Shown here in pieces: positions 1 through 7,745 of a DNA stretch of 46,824 nt. Below the pieces are notes generated by a model. That model was not told the DNA's origin and did no database searches. It saw nothing but the letters and a program-made list of their open reading frames with translations. Every line of letters starts with the position of its first letter. Position 1 is the first letter of the stretch. The stretch is from an uncultured Prevotella sp. (GTDB lineage Bacteria; Bacteroidota; Bacteroidia; Bacteroidales; Bacteroidaceae). The position numbers and the translations under genes were made by a program. Location of the stretch: contig OMXK01000047.1 in assembly GCA_900314995.1 (NCBI GenBank), positions 1 through 46,824 on the forward strand, read 5' to 3'.

Positions 1-1
1 C

Positions 2-151
2 AAACCATTTTCGACAAACAAAACATTAAAAAAACAGAAAAATGAAACTGGTTGGTTAACTTTACGAAAAACTGGTGTGTTTAGATTTGCTTATTACAAG
101 GTGACGCCGCTGGAGGACTGGATCGCGGAGCAGAAGGCGCAGAACCCTTAA
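2..151 (+). CDS. possible 3' end of an unrecognised gene, cut by window start
   Basis: An open frame runs from the window edge to a TAA at 149-151 with no start codon inside it. The last 20 or so residues (ending VTPLEDWIAEQKAQNP) use GC-rich codons like the rest of the chromosome. The first 80 bases are AT-rich and look more like intergenic DNA, so this may be a gene tail joined to unrelated DNA, or a remnant. I do not recognise the family. Its place just before a smalltalk gene is where an HU-like DNA-binding protein gene is often found in Bacteroidales, but the visible residues do not show an HU fold, so no function is assigned. Confidence 0.35.
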   Translation, partial: KPFSTNKTLKKQKNETGWLTLRKTGVFRFAYYKVTPLEDWIAEQKAQNP

Positions 152-201
152 TTTGAGGCGGGGGGCTTCCGCTGGAGCATTGCGGCGGTGATTGCGGCGG
201 G

Positions 202-276
202 GCCTCTCGCTAGGGTCAGGATCTGACGAGAAAGTCGCTTGCGACTTTACGTCAGTGCCAGACCCCAGTGAGAGGC
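202..276. repeat. long imperfect hairpin before the smalltalk gene
   Basis: The arms pair over nearly the whole length: GCCTCTC (202-208) with GAGAGGC (270-276), GGGTC (213-217) with GACCC (261-265), CTGACG (223-228) with CGTCAG (250-255), and AAAGTCGC (231-238) with GCGACTTT (241-248), leaving a 2-base loop. There is no T-run after it, so it is not a standard terminator. It could be a structured RNA element or a palindromic repeat unit. It shares the GGGTCAGG core of the repeats near 41.4 and 46.35 kb, but the rest differs. Confidence 0.7.
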
Positions 277-310
277 AAGAGTACAGAATTAAAAAAGAAT
301 TGTTAAGGAA

Positions 311-424
311 ATGAAAAAGCGTATTGTTGAGATTGCAGTGAAGGTCATAGTAGCTGCACTCACGGCCTTCTTGACGGCCATCACGACTACTTCGTGTATG
401 GGCTACGGACCATTAGTAATCTGA
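311..424 (+). CDS. smalltalk family micro-protein (37 aa)
   Basis: A 37-residue product starting MKKRIVEIAVKVIVAALTAF, followed by a short Thr-rich segment, a single Cys (residue 29) and a Gly/Tyr tail. The N-terminus is basic and amphipathic and leads into one hydrophobic helix (about residues 8-24), so it should be a small membrane peptide. I recognise it as the smalltalk family of Bacteroidales, which commonly lies next to HU-like DNA-binding protein genes and N-acetylmuramoyl-L-alanine amidase genes; its function is unknown. The bases AAGGAA lie just before the ATG. The usual amidase partner does not follow here; an amidase gene does appear at the far right end of the window. A hairpin terminator follows the stop closely. 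Confidence 0.8.
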   Translation: MKKRIVEIAVKVIVAALTAFLTAITTTSCMGYGPLVI

Positions 425-459
425 AGCCATACTACGTGCAGCGTGCATATCATGTTATA

Positions 460-495
460 AGAGGTGTTTCCAATACACGGAATACCTCTTTTTTC
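460..495 (+). terminator. Rho-independent terminator after the smalltalk gene
   Basis: AGAGGTGTTTCC pairs with GGAATACCTCT around a short loop and is followed directly by a run of six T. It lies 36 bases after the smalltalk stop codon. Confidence 0.8.
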
Positions 496-617
496 TATTG
501 CAAGAAGTCGATACAATCTTCACTTTTTAGACTATCACGAAATGGTATTTTTATACGTTTGTGTTGCATTTAAGGATTTTTAACTAGAATTTATCCTGTA
601 GTTTAATAACTTTTTCG

Positions 618-625
618 TATATTTG
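618..625 (+). promoter_or_regulatory. Bacteroidota -7 box for the LruC gene
   Basis: TATATTTG matches TAnnTTTG, the -7 element of the Bacteroidota housekeeping sigma factor. It places the transcript start near 632, giving a leader of about 70 bases before the ATG at 704. No good -33 TTTG is visible. Because the longer reading frame (upstream to 623) would begin inside this box, the start at 704 is preferred. Confidence 0.6.
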
Positions 626-703
626 CAAAGTGATATGGCACAAAAACGCTTATCAACACTATTACTAATTCTGATTTTAAAACAATTTAAATTATTTAGG
701 CTT

Positions 704-2731
704 ATGAAAAAATATTTAATTTCATTTGTTGCAGCCACCGCACTCATCTTAGCGTTCACGGGCTGCTCTAAGTCGAATGACCTTTACAATCAAGGAATCA
801 TTGACGAGAAGAACAAGGAGGATCAGGCAAAGCAGGATCAGCAGAACGAATTGGCAATAAACGAAGCTTATGCCACTGCTTTTGAGAAAGCTTTTGGTCC
901 CGTTGGTTCAAATGTGGACTGGGGTTTCAGTCGTAAGAGTTCCGGTGCGCGTGCTTTCACACGCGATGGCGGTGTGACCTTTAGCACTGATATTGTTTTC
1001 CCGGGAGATTATACAGGCAGTTTTGCTCCAGATCTCACGGGAATACCTTCTTATAATGAATATTTATCAAGCAAAGGTACACAATGGTGGACCCCAGAGG
1101 AAATAAATGATGGAGGAGTGGTCTATATCAACGCAGTCCAGCCTATTAAAATCTCTGGCGGCACTGAAGAAGAGCATGCCAAACTTTACATCAAGGCTGG
1201 AACGTATGATTTCACAGATGTATCATTTGATTTAAACATAAACACAGATTTGTACTTATTAGAAGGTGCAACTGTTACATTCGATAACGCTGTTGCTTCA
1301 ACTGCCATATTTGATATATACATCGCAGATGGAGCCGAGCTAATCGCAAATGGCGAAGATGGTTTGGTAGCGAATTCCGTCCATATTTATAACCATGGTA
1401 CCATTACATGTTCTAAATTTAAAGTTAACTCGACTGGCCTACTTTATAATAGTGGTACGCTGGATGTTACCGGAACTGTAAGTGCAGAAAGCAATTCAAG
1501 CCGAATCGTAAATAATGGCACCATAGAATGTGCAGATGTTATAGTGAATGCTGGTGCTGTGCTGAACATTTTTGAGTGGAAAGTTTCTGGCACTACTAAA
1601 ATCAACTCTAACAACTCGGGCTGGATCAACAATGGACAGTGGAAGACCAAGGATTATGCCTATGTCGGCGGAAGCGAGAACGTGATCAACAATTGTTACC
1701 TTTGGGTGACGAACGACTTCGAGATGAACATTTCATCAGTGAAGGGATCATTCAAGATTAATAGTGAAGGTGGTGTGCTGGCAAGTAATTTCTATGGAGG
1801 TAGAGATTCAAGTACAGGAGCTGTTTCAGGTCCGTTCAAAATCGAGATGGCCGAGAATGCTGTCTTCGTTGTCGAGAATGATGCTCAGTTTGAGTCAGGG
1901 CGTAGCGAGATTGATAATGATAAATATGCCTATGGAATCTTTGGCCCCACCGAAGGCGGATATGCCGTGTTCCAAGCCAAGAACATTGTCAGAGTAGCGT
2001 CGATTGCAAATACCTGGGGTGCTGTGACCTATCGCGGACACTTATACGTTTCTGCAGAAACGCATTTTGCACAGGGGAACGACGGCATGGAATCTCACAA
2101 GTTTATTATCGAGCAGGACGGCTTCAGCATCGCTGACAATATCTATGCCGCAGGCTTCAAGTCAGGCAAGCCCAGTATCACTATTCCTCAGACGACTTGC
2201 AGCCCGGGATTCAAGGGAGGTAATCCGCTCTATCGCGTGATAGCTGAAGACCTGTCGGCTTCGGAGGCAGGTGACTTCGACTTCAACGATGTAGTCTTCG
2301 ACGTGGTGAAGGCTGAAGGTGGCGTGACCACTCTGAAGCTGATCTGTGCCGGTGGTGTGCTGCCGCTGAGAGTCAGAGGTGCAAATCAGGCTGAGGGTAC
2401 AGAGATCCACAGTCTATTCGGCGAGAATGAGCCTAACGCGAATGGTCAGTATAAGATGTATAACACAGGTCTCAGTCCTAAGATGCCAGAGGCAGAATTT
2501 ACCGTTGAGGGCACTTACACGACGCCTGAGCAGATCAGGAATATCATCATCGAGGTATGGAAGAATGACAAATGGATGGAGCTTAAAGCTGAAACAGGTA
2601 AGGCTGCATGTAAGATTCTGGTCGATGACACGTTCGTGCCTGTTAAGGAGAGACAGAACATCGCTGACGCGAATGGTAATTTCACCGACTACGTACAAGG
2701 CAATTTCGTGGATGACTTCTGGTGGAAGTAA
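704..2731 (+). CDS. LruC domain-containing lipoprotein
   Basis: A 675-residue predicted lipoprotein. The start at 704 gives MKKYLISF, a hydrophobic stretch and the lipobox FTGC, so the mature protein would begin at Cys 20 and be membrane-anchored. An acidic/Gln-rich linker and a conserved-looking N-terminal segment (AYATAFEKAFGPV) follow. The middle is rich in Asn, Gly and Val repeats of beta-helix or beta-sandwich character. The C-terminal third (about residues 500-670) contains EAGDFDFNDVVFD, which I recognise as the hallmark of the LruC domain (DUF4842 type), an Asp-rich, possibly calcium-binding module. The biological role is unknown; surface exposure is inferred. The next gene starts only 13 bases later, so the two may be co-transcribed. 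Confidence 0.85.
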   Translation: MKKYLISFVAATALILAFTGCSKSNDLYNQGIIDEKNKEDQAKQDQQNELAINEAYATAFEKAFGPVGSNVDWGFSRKSSGARAFTRDGGVTFSTDIVFPGDYTGSFAPDLTGIPSYNEYLSSKGTQWWTPEEINDGGVVYINAVQPIKISGGTEEEHAKLYIKAGTYDFTDVSFDLNINTDLYLLEGATVTFDNAVASTAIFDIYIADGAELIANGEDGLVANSVHIYNHGTITCSKFKVNSTGLLYNSGTLDVTGTVSAESNSSRIVNNGTIECADVIVNAGAVLNIFEWKVSGTTKINSNNSGWINNGQWKTKDYAYVGGSENVINNCYLWVTNDFEMNISSVKGSFKINSEGGVLASNFYGGRDSSTGAVSGPFKIEMAENAVFVVENDAQFESGRSEIDNDKYAYGIFGPTEGGYAVFQAKNIVRVASIANTWGAVTYRGHLYVSAETHFAQGNDGMESHKFIIEQDGFSIADNIYAAGFKSGKPSITIPQTTCSPGFKGGNPLYRVIAEDLSASEAGDFDFNDVVFDVVKAEGGVTTLKLICAGGVLPLRVRGANQAEGTEIHSLFGENEPNANGQYKMYNTGLSPKMPEAEFTVEGTYTTPEQIRNIIIEVWKNDKWMELKAETGKAACKILVDDTFVPVKERQNIADANGNFTDYVQGNFVDDFWWK

Positions 2732-2744
2732 TTCCTAATGTAAG

Positions 2745-4106
2745 ATGGCAAAGAACAACAGCGAGAAGAATCTGAGTCGCAGGGACTTTCTGCGCCGTGT
2801 GGGACTGGGGGCAGGCAGCGCCATGGCCATGAGCGTGCTGGGGCCTTTACGGGCACTGGCGCAGGAAGATAAAAAGGAACCCGTACAGAACCGCATGACC
2901 TATCGCGTGCAGCATGGTTCTGGCGAACAGATCTCGCTGTTGGGCTTTGGCATGATGCGACTGCCTGACAATCAGGAGGAAGTGAACCGGCTGGTGGACT
3001 ATGCCATCGCTCACGGGGTGAACTACTTCGATACGGCACCGATGTATATGGGCGGGCGCTCGGAGGTGCTTACCGGCAACGCCCTGAGCCGCCACCCGCG
3101 CGACAAGTACTTTGTGGCCACGAAGATGTCGAACCAGCGGAACAATCTGTGGGACTTTGAAGAGGCCACGAAGATATACTACCAGTCGTTCCAGCGCCTG
3201 AAGGTGGATCATATCGACTACTACCTGCTGCACAGCATCGGCGGCGGCGGTATGGATGCGCTGAAGGGGCGATTCTTCGACAACAATCTGCTGGAGTTCC
3301 TGCTGAAAGAGCGCGAGGCAGGGCGGATCAGGCATCTGGGTTTCTCGTATCACGGCGATGTAAGACCGTTCGACTGGCTGCTGGACCATCAGGAGGAGTA
3401 TCACTGGGACTTCGTGCAGATTCAGATGAACTTCCTCGACTGGCGTCATGCCTCGCTCCAAACCAACGGGTGGCGGAAGGATGCCGATGCCGAGTACTTA
3501 TATAATAAATGTGAGAAGACTGGCGTGCAGTGTGTGATCATGGAACCGCTCCGGGGTGGTGCATTCGGAAAAATGGCCAAAGAGCTGACAAACCAGCTGA
3601 AGGCTGTTCGCCCTGATGACAGCACTGCGCGCTGGGCTTTCCGCTGGGTGGGCTCCTACCCCAATATCCTCACCACGCTGAGTGGCATGAACCAGATGAG
3701 CCACCTGAGGGAAAACGTAGAAACCTTCTCGCCATTGGAAACCTGTACGGAAAACGAGAAAGCCCTTCTGGCAGAGATTGCAGACAAGATGGCCGGCTAT
3801 CCGACGATTCCCTGCACGACATGCGCCTATTGCATGCCCTGCCCCTACGGTGTGGATATCCCGGCGAACTTCGCTTACTATAACGAGGCTGTGAACAATC
3901 ATATACTGCCGCTGCCCGACAAACAGGCACCCGACTATCTAGAGCGTAAGCAGCAGTTTGCAGACGGTCTGCGAGAAGCATTGCCCAATGTAGAGGCCTG
4001 GGCCAGAAGCTGTGCCGACTGCGAGGAATGCCTGCCCAAATGTCCACAGTCGATCCGCATTCCCAACCAGATGGCCCGCATCGTGGAAGTGCTGCGAAAA
4101 AGATAG
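2745..4106 (+). CDS. Tat-exported aldo/keto reductase with C-terminal Fe-S domain
   Basis: A 453-residue oxidoreductase. The N-terminus carries a twin-arginine signal (SRRDFLRR, residues 11-18) and a hydrophobic Ala/Gly segment ending in ALAQ near residue 40, so it should be exported folded to the periplasm. The aldo/keto reductase barrel follows, with the expected catalytic tetrad at Asp96, Tyr101, Lys127 and His163. The C-terminal part contains two Cys clusters (CTTCAYCMPCP near 356 and CADCEECLPKCP near 423), a ferredoxin-like pair expected to bind 4Fe-4S clusters. The substrate is unknown; the family uses NADPH or flavin-linked electron supply. A ferredoxin gene lies just beyond the shared terminator on the other strand, which may be coincidence. 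Confidence 0.9.
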   Translation: MAKNNSEKNLSRRDFLRRVGLGAGSAMAMSVLGPLRALAQEDKKEPVQNRMTYRVQHGSGEQISLLGFGMMRLPDNQEEVNRLVDYAIAHGVNYFDTAPMYMGGRSEVLTGNALSRHPRDKYFVATKMSNQRNNLWDFEEATKIYYQSFQRLKVDHIDYYLLHSIGGGGMDALKGRFFDNNLLEFLLKEREAGRIRHLGFSYHGDVRPFDWLLDHQEEYHWDFVQIQMNFLDWRHASLQTNGWRKDADAEYLYNKCEKTGVQCVIMEPLRGGAFGKMAKELTNQLKAVRPDDSTARWAFRWVGSYPNILTTLSGMNQMSHLRENVETFSPLETCTENEKALLAEIADKMAGYPTIPCTTCAYCMPCPYGVDIPANFAYYNEAVNNHILPLPDKQAPDYLERKQQFADGLREALPNVEAWARSCADCEECLPKCPQSIRIPNQMARIVEVLRKR

Positions 4107-4111
4107 GAAGG

Positions 4112-4157
4112 CAAAAAAAAACAGGTACCCCATTTCCGGAGCACCTGCTTTTTTTTT
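4112..4157. terminator. bidirectional terminator between reductase and ferredoxin genes
   Basis: CAGGT (from 4122) pairs with ACCTG (to 4147), flanked by nine A on the left and nine T on the right, so it can stop transcription from both convergent genes. Confidence 0.85.
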
Positions 4158-4171
4158 ATTACCTTACTTAA

Positions 4172-4339
4172 TTAGGGAAGGCTGATAGCCTCTGACGGGC
4201 AAACACTTGCACAAGTACCGCACTCAGTGCAGAGATCGGGATTGATTGAATACTTCTCACCCTCAGAAATAGCCTCAACGGGGCACTCACCCTGACATGT
4301 ACCGCAAGCGATGCAGTCGTCACCAATTACATATGCCAT
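4172..4339 (-). CDS. 2[4Fe-4S] ferredoxin (55 aa)
   Basis: A 55-residue clostridial-type ferredoxin, a soluble low-potential electron carrier. Two classic cluster-binding motifs are present: CIACGTCQGECP (Cys 9, 12, 15, 19) and CTECGTCASVCP (Cys 37, 40, 43, 47), each followed by the usual Glu-Ala-Ile. The length is typical. In anaerobic Bacteroidales such ferredoxins serve pyruvate:ferredoxin oxidoreductase and related enzymes (family knowledge). The gene stands alone, with its own promoter upstream and a shared terminator downstream. Confidence 0.97.
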   Translation of the reverse strand: MAYVIGDDCIACGTCQGECPVEAISEGEKYSINPDLCTECGTCASVCPSEAISLP

Positions 4340-4391
4340 AATTCTTATAAATTTTAGTTGTTAATACTGTTAATACTCACATTTGATGACG

Positions 4392-4423
4392 CAAAGGTAC
4401 AACAATTTTTGAATAATACCAAA
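4392..4423 (-). promoter_or_regulatory. ferredoxin gene promoter
   Basis: On the minus strand TTTG (4420-4423) is followed after 20 bases by TACCTTTG (4392-4399), a full match to the Bacteroidota -33/-7 promoter. The leader to the ATG is about 46 bases. Confidence 0.85.
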
Positions 4424-4509
4424 CTTTAGGTATCTTTTTTTGCAATTTATACGATGTCGAAATAAAAATAAATATAATATCTGCGCTTTTTTTCCGTTAT
4501 TTAATAACA

Positions 4510-5256
4510 ATGAGGAAGATATTTTTAATCACATCGGCGCTATTTCTGCTGGCGATGGCCACGATGGCCCAGGAGCGGAAGATACAGTATAAACCGTATA
4601 TCGATCTGCGGCCCATGCACTTCGGTATACTCGTAGGCATGAACCTGCAGGATATCGAATTCGACAACGTGGGGCCACAGACCATCACACTCGAAGACGG
4701 AACGACAGAGGTGAAGACCATCCTGTGTGACGAAGACCGCTGGAACATGGGGTTCAGCGTGGGTGTGCTGGCCGACCTGAGGCTGAGCCAGCACCTGAAC
4801 CTGCGCTTTACGCCGAGTATGCACTTCGGAGCGAAGCACCTGGCATTCCGTAACCTGACAGACCAGACACAGGACGGGCGCCCTATCGAAATGCGGCAGG
4901 ACATGAAGAACACCTATATCTCATTCCCGCTTGACCTGAAGTTCTCGGCCGAGCGCTGGAACAACTACAGGCCGTACCTGATGGCTGGCGTGAACCCGAT
5001 GATCAATCTGACGAGCAAGAATCAGGAGTATATCCAGCTGAAGAAATCAGACCTGTTTGTGGAAGTGGGTTTGGGCTGCGACCTGTATCTCCCCTTCTTC
5101 AAACTGATACCCGAACTGAAGTTCTGCTACAGTCTGCGCGACGCGCTGGACCATCACCATGCCGACGAACTGAAGGATGCCAATATGCGTATGTACACAA
5201 ATGCTTTGACCAGTGGCCACAGCAAGATGATTGTGTTGACATTCTATTTCGAATAG
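4510..5256 (+). CDS. PorT-like outer-membrane beta-barrel protein
   Basis: A 248-residue protein with a Sec signal peptide (MRKIFLITSALFLLAMA, cleavage after the Ala-Gln near residue 21). The mature part starts with the pattern RPMHFGILVGMNLQDIEF and continues with alternating polar/hydrophobic strands ending in a terminal aromatic residue (FYFE), as in small outer-membrane barrels. The motif around HFG..VGMN resembles PorT, a barrel needed for type IX secretion in Porphyromonas. PorQ and a likely T9SS cargo elsewhere in the window agree with that reading, but a generic porin-family barrel is possible. It is convergent with the 5'-nucleotidase genes, whose end lies only 6 bases away. Confidence 0.7.
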   Translation: MRKIFLITSALFLLAMATMAQERKIQYKPYIDLRPMHFGILVGMNLQDIEFDNVGPQTITLEDGTTEVKTILCDEDRWNMGFSVGVLADLRLSQHLNLRFTPSMHFGAKHLAFRNLTDQTQDGRPIEMRQDMKNTYISFPLDLKFSAERWNNYRPYLMAGVNPMINLTSKNQEYIQLKKSDLFVEVGLGCDLYLPFFKLIPELKFCYSLRDALDHHHADELKDANMRMYTNALTSGHSKMIVLTFYFE

Positions 5257-5262
5257 TGCCTG

Positions 5263-6114
5263 CTACTTCTGCTCCAGGTTCAGCACAAGCTTGCCTACGA
5301 AGACACCATGCTTGCCGTTCTGATCGACGGGAATCATCTTCCCCGTCTTGTCGGGCGCATATTCCAGTTCTTTCATATAGGTATGGGTGTGGCCTCCTAA
5401 CACGAGGTCGCAACCTTCCACCTGACTAAGGAACTGCTCGTCGCAGTAGCCCGAGACATTCCAGCCGAGATGGGAGATGCAGATCACGAGGTCGCACTTC
5501 TCCTGCTTACGGAGGATGTCGATATACTTCTGGGCGGCCTCAGCGGGATCGATATAGGTGATTCCCTCGCAGTTGCCATCGAAGACAAGGCCCTTCAGCT
5601 GTGGAGCCAGGGCAAAGATGCCGATCTTGATGCCATTGCGCTTCAGGGTGATATAAGGCTTGACCAGCCCTTCGAGCACAGTTCCCGTGCAGTCGTAGTT
5701 GGAACACACGATGGGGAAGTTTGCCATACGGAAGAGTTTGGCCATATTGTCCATGCCGAAGTCGAACTCATGGTTGCCGATGGTAACGGCATCATAGTGC
5801 ATCTCGTTCATCAGGCCGACCTCGACCTCTCCCTTGAAAAGGGTATAGTAGCCAGAACCCTGCGAGAAGTCGCCGCTGTCGATGAGCAGCAGTTCGGGAT
5901 GCTGCTGGCGCTGTTCCTTGATCATATTGATACGACGCAGGAATCCGCCACGGCCTGCAAGATCCTTATTGTCGAGGTTCACATTGAGCGGCATGATGGT
6001 GGAATGGGTATCATTGGTGTGCAGAATGACGAGTTGCTTCTGCTTCTTGGCAGCAGCTGTCAGCACAGACAGCAGTGCTATTATTATAATAAGGTGTAAG
6101 CGTTTCATAATCAT
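5263..6114 (-). CDS. periplasmic metallophosphoesterase (5'-nucleotidase catalytic half)
   Basis: A 283-residue secreted protein with a hydrophobic signal peptide (MIMKRLHLIIIIALLSV). It carries all metal-binding motifs of the UshA-type metallophosphatase domain: LHTNDTH (near residue 32), DSGDFSQG, GNHEFDFG, the SHLGWN block and GGHTHT near residue 241. It lacks the 5'-nucleotidase C-terminal substrate-binding domain, which is supplied as a separate protein by the gene directly upstream. The start codon overlaps the stop of that gene (ATGA), which suggests translational coupling and joint function. Expected reaction: release of phosphate from nucleotides or related phosphoesters outside the cytoplasm. 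Start at 6114 is chosen because of the overlap; an internal ATG at 6108 is also possible. Confidence 0.9.
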   Translation of the reverse strand: MIMKRLHLIIIIALLSVLTAAAKKQKQLVILHTNDTHSTIMPLNVNLDNKDLAGRGGFLRRINMIKEQRQQHPELLLIDSGDFSQGSGYYTLFKGEVEVGLMNEMHYDAVTIGNHEFDFGMDNMAKLFRMANFPIVCSNYDCTGTVLEGLVKPYITLKRNGIKIGIFALAPQLKGLVFDGNCEGITYIDPAEAAQKYIDILRKQEKCDLVICISHLGWNVSGYCDEQFLSQVEGCDLVLGGHTHTYMKELEYAPDKTGKMIPVDQNGKHGVFVGKLVLNLEQK

Positions 6115-6890
6115 TGTATCGTTATGCGGCCCTCTACCTGTGAGTCGACGACTTCACCGCGAGCCTGATGGTCTTTGAAATAGTTCATGATGAGAAAGCG
6201 GGTGTTGTTGCTGGCCTCGGTAGGCGACACGACATTCGTGCCCTGCTTGAGAGCGGGCATACCGTCATTACCCTCACGCAGATAGTTGAGGGTTGTGACG
6301 CGGTATTCGGCAGCCGGGTCGATTTCCTGGCCATGCAAGCGCGCAGACACCAGCTGTCCGTGCTTGCCGTCGGCATCCATCTTGACGACCAGCTGCACAC
6401 CCTTGCTGACACCCTCGCCACGGCGGTAGGCTATCTGCTGGAAGAGTTCCAGCACCTGGGCACCCGTCAGCGTCAGGAAACAGATCTTATTCTCGAAAGG
6501 CGCCACATCGAGCACATTGCCATAGGTTACATCGCCCTTGGTGAAATCAGAACGGATGCCACCCATGTTGTAGATGCCGAACACCGGCTGTTCGTTGTAG
6601 TCCTTGGCTGCCCATACGAGGATGTCGGCGAGCAAGTTGGAAAGGTCGCTTTCCGGACGCTTGGAGTGCATGTTATGAGCCACCTGCCCGACGACCGGAC
6701 CCATGATACTGTCGTTGACCCGCTTATAGGGTGCGATAAAGGCCGCTGCTGCCTCATCGGGATGCTGGTCATAGCGGCTGTCAACAATGATTCGGGTACG
6801 CTCTACGCTGGCCAGCTGGTAGTGTTTCGGAGCACAGCCGGCGATGGTCAGAAGGGCCATACCACTCAAGAAAAGATGCTTAATACTCAT
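6111..6890 (-). CDS. 5'-nucleotidase C-terminal domain lipoprotein
   Basis: A 259-residue predicted lipoprotein (lipobox TIAGC near residue 19). The rest is a 5'-nucleotidase C-terminal domain: the NMGGIRSDF motif, GDVTYGNVLDVAPFEN and the LREGNDGMPAL segment match the substrate-binding domain of UshA-like enzymes. It has no catalytic metal-binding half; that half is encoded by the overlapping downstream gene. The pair is thus a two-subunit form of an enzyme that is a single chain in Escherichia coli, with the domain order reversed in the operon. Split 5'-nucleotidases are seen in other Bacteroidetes (family knowledge). Confidence 0.9.
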   Translation of the reverse strand: MSIKHLFLSGMALLTIAGCAPKHYQLASVERTRIIVDSRYDQHPDEAAAAFIAPYKRVNDSIMGPVVGQVAHNMHSKRPESDLSNLLADILVWAAKDYNEQPVFGIYNMGGIRSDFTKGDVTYGNVLDVAPFENKICFLTLTGAQVLELFQQIAYRRGEGVSKGVQLVVKMDADGKHGQLVSARLHGQEIDPAAEYRVTTLNYLREGNDGMPALKQGTNVVSPTEASNNTRFLIMNYFKDHQARGEVVDSQVEGRITIQ

Positions 6891-6910
6891 ATTTTTAGGG
6901 TTTTACGGTG

Positions 6911-6918
6911 CAAAGATA
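6911..6918 (-). promoter_or_regulatory. -7 box for the split 5'-nucleotidase operon
   Basis: TATCTTTG on the minus strand, 20 bases before the ATG, fits TAnnTTTG. No clear -33 element is visible. It diverges from the rplS promoter. Confidence 0.65.
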
Positions 6919-6948
6919 GATAAAAATTGCGAAATAATTATGTTTTTA

Positions 6949-6980
6949 TTTGTTTTTTTGCCGAGTTATTTGTACCTTTG
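6949..6980 (+). promoter_or_regulatory. rplS promoter
   Basis: TTTG (6949-6952), a 20-base spacer and TACCTTTG (6973-6980) form a complete Bacteroidota promoter. Transcription should begin near 6987, leaving a 90-base leader. Confidence 0.85.
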
Positions 6981-6984
6981 CACC

Positions 6985-7076
6985 CGCTTTTCGGCGTAAT
7001 CGCTGGCAGGAGGTATCGAGAGGCCTGTTATGTTGCGTTGGAACGATACAACAAATTTAATTATTAGATTAATAAA
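6985..7076 (+). promoter_or_regulatory. structured rplS leader, possible autoregulatory element
   Basis: The leader contains GTATCG (7013-7018) pairing with CGATAC (7044-7049) around a 25-base internal region rich in G, followed by an AT-rich stretch up to the ATG. Ribosomal protein leaders that bind L19 are known in the related Flavobacteria; whether this is the same kind of element is an inference from position and the stem only. Confidence 0.4.
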
Positions 7077-7439
7077 ATGGATTTAATTAAAGTTGCTGAA
7101 GAAGCATTTGCAACCGGCAAGAAGTTCCCAGAGTTCAAGGCTGGTGACACGATTACTGTCGCTTACAAAATTATCGAGGGTGCAAAGGAGCGTATCCAGC
7201 TCTACCGTGGTGTTGTGATTAAGATTGCAGGTCATGGTGACAAAAAGCGCTTCACCGTTCGTAAAATGTCGGGTACCGTTGGTGTAGAGCGTATCTTCCC
7301 CATCGAGTCTCCTAACATCGAGAGCATTGAGATCAACAAGGTTGGTAAGGTTCGTCGCGCTAAGCTTTACTATCTGCGCAAGCTCACTGGTAAGGCTGCC
7401 CGTATCAAGGAGAAGCGTCGCGCCCTCACCGCTGAGTAA
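7077..7439 (+). CDS. rplS: 50S ribosomal protein L19
   Basis: A 120-residue protein with the L19 core: [13 protein letters not shown], the IQLYRGVVI block, the [17 protein letters not shown] signature and the basic [15 protein letters not shown] tail. L19 sits at the 30S-50S interface of the ribosome. Length and sequence are standard. It is expressed from its own promoter with a structured leader and ends at a strong bidirectional terminator, so it is probably monocistronic here. Codon use is visibly different from neighbours (GGT, CGT, GTT preferred), as expected of a highly expressed gene. Confidence 0.98.
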   Translation: MDLIKVAEEAFATGKKFPEFKAGDTITVAYKIIEGAKERIQLYRGVVIKIAGHGDKKRFTVRKMSGTVGVERIFPIESPNIESIEINKVGKVRRAKLYYLRKLTGKAARIKEKRRALTAE

Positions 7440-7456
7440 TCAGCCTTTCGAAAAGA

Positions 7457-7495
7457 TAAAAAGAGAAGCATTATCAGAAGTGCTTCTCTTTTTTG
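7457..7495. terminator. bidirectional terminator after rplS
   Basis: AGAGAAGCA (7462-7470) pairs perfectly with TGCTTCTCT (7481-7489), with an A-run on the left and a T-run on the right. The convergent small gene on the minus strand has its stop codon inside the hairpin loop. Confidence 0.9.
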
Positions 7496-7668
7496 TTGTA
7501 GTTCTCATCGGCGCTCACATCACCGTGGAGTGCTTCCTGGAATGAATCCCAGTCCTGGAATCCGACGAGCAGCGACAATCGGTCGAGCGTCTTCCTGTCG
7601 GGCTTTTTGAGGATTTCCTTCTCGACCGCTTCCAGCAGTTTACGAAGGGCTTGACGTTTCTTCTCCAT
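7474..7668 (-). CDS. small conserved-looking hypothetical protein (64 aa)
   Basis: A 64-residue, highly charged, mostly helical product (MEKKRQALRKLLEAVEKEIL...). An internal block, LDRLSLLVGFQDWDSFQEALHG, has the look of a compact helical domain. No known motif is recognised. Support for being real: it has an ATG start, a plausible -7 box 19 bases upstream on its own strand, it fills the space between two convergent/divergent genes, and its end coincides with a bidirectional terminator. The last five codons lie in the terminator stem. Confidence 0.7.
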   Translation of the reverse strand: MEKKRQALRKLLEAVEKEILKKPDRKTLDRLSLLVGFQDWDSFQEALHGDVSADENYNKKEKHF

Positions 7669-7687
7669 TATTATGCTAGTTTTGGTG

Positions 7688-7716
7688 CAAAATTACAAAA
7701 CTTTTTTGTAAATTTG
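7688..7716. promoter_or_regulatory. divergent promoter boxes for the small gene and purH-like gene
   Basis: On the minus strand TAATTTTG (7688-7695) faces the 64-residue gene; on the plus strand TAAATTTG (7709-7716) faces the AICAR transformylase gene at 7746. Both fit TAnnTTTG. -33 elements are not clear. Confidence 0.6.
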
Positions 7717-7745
7717 CAGCCGAAATCGAAAATTTCTCAAAAACA

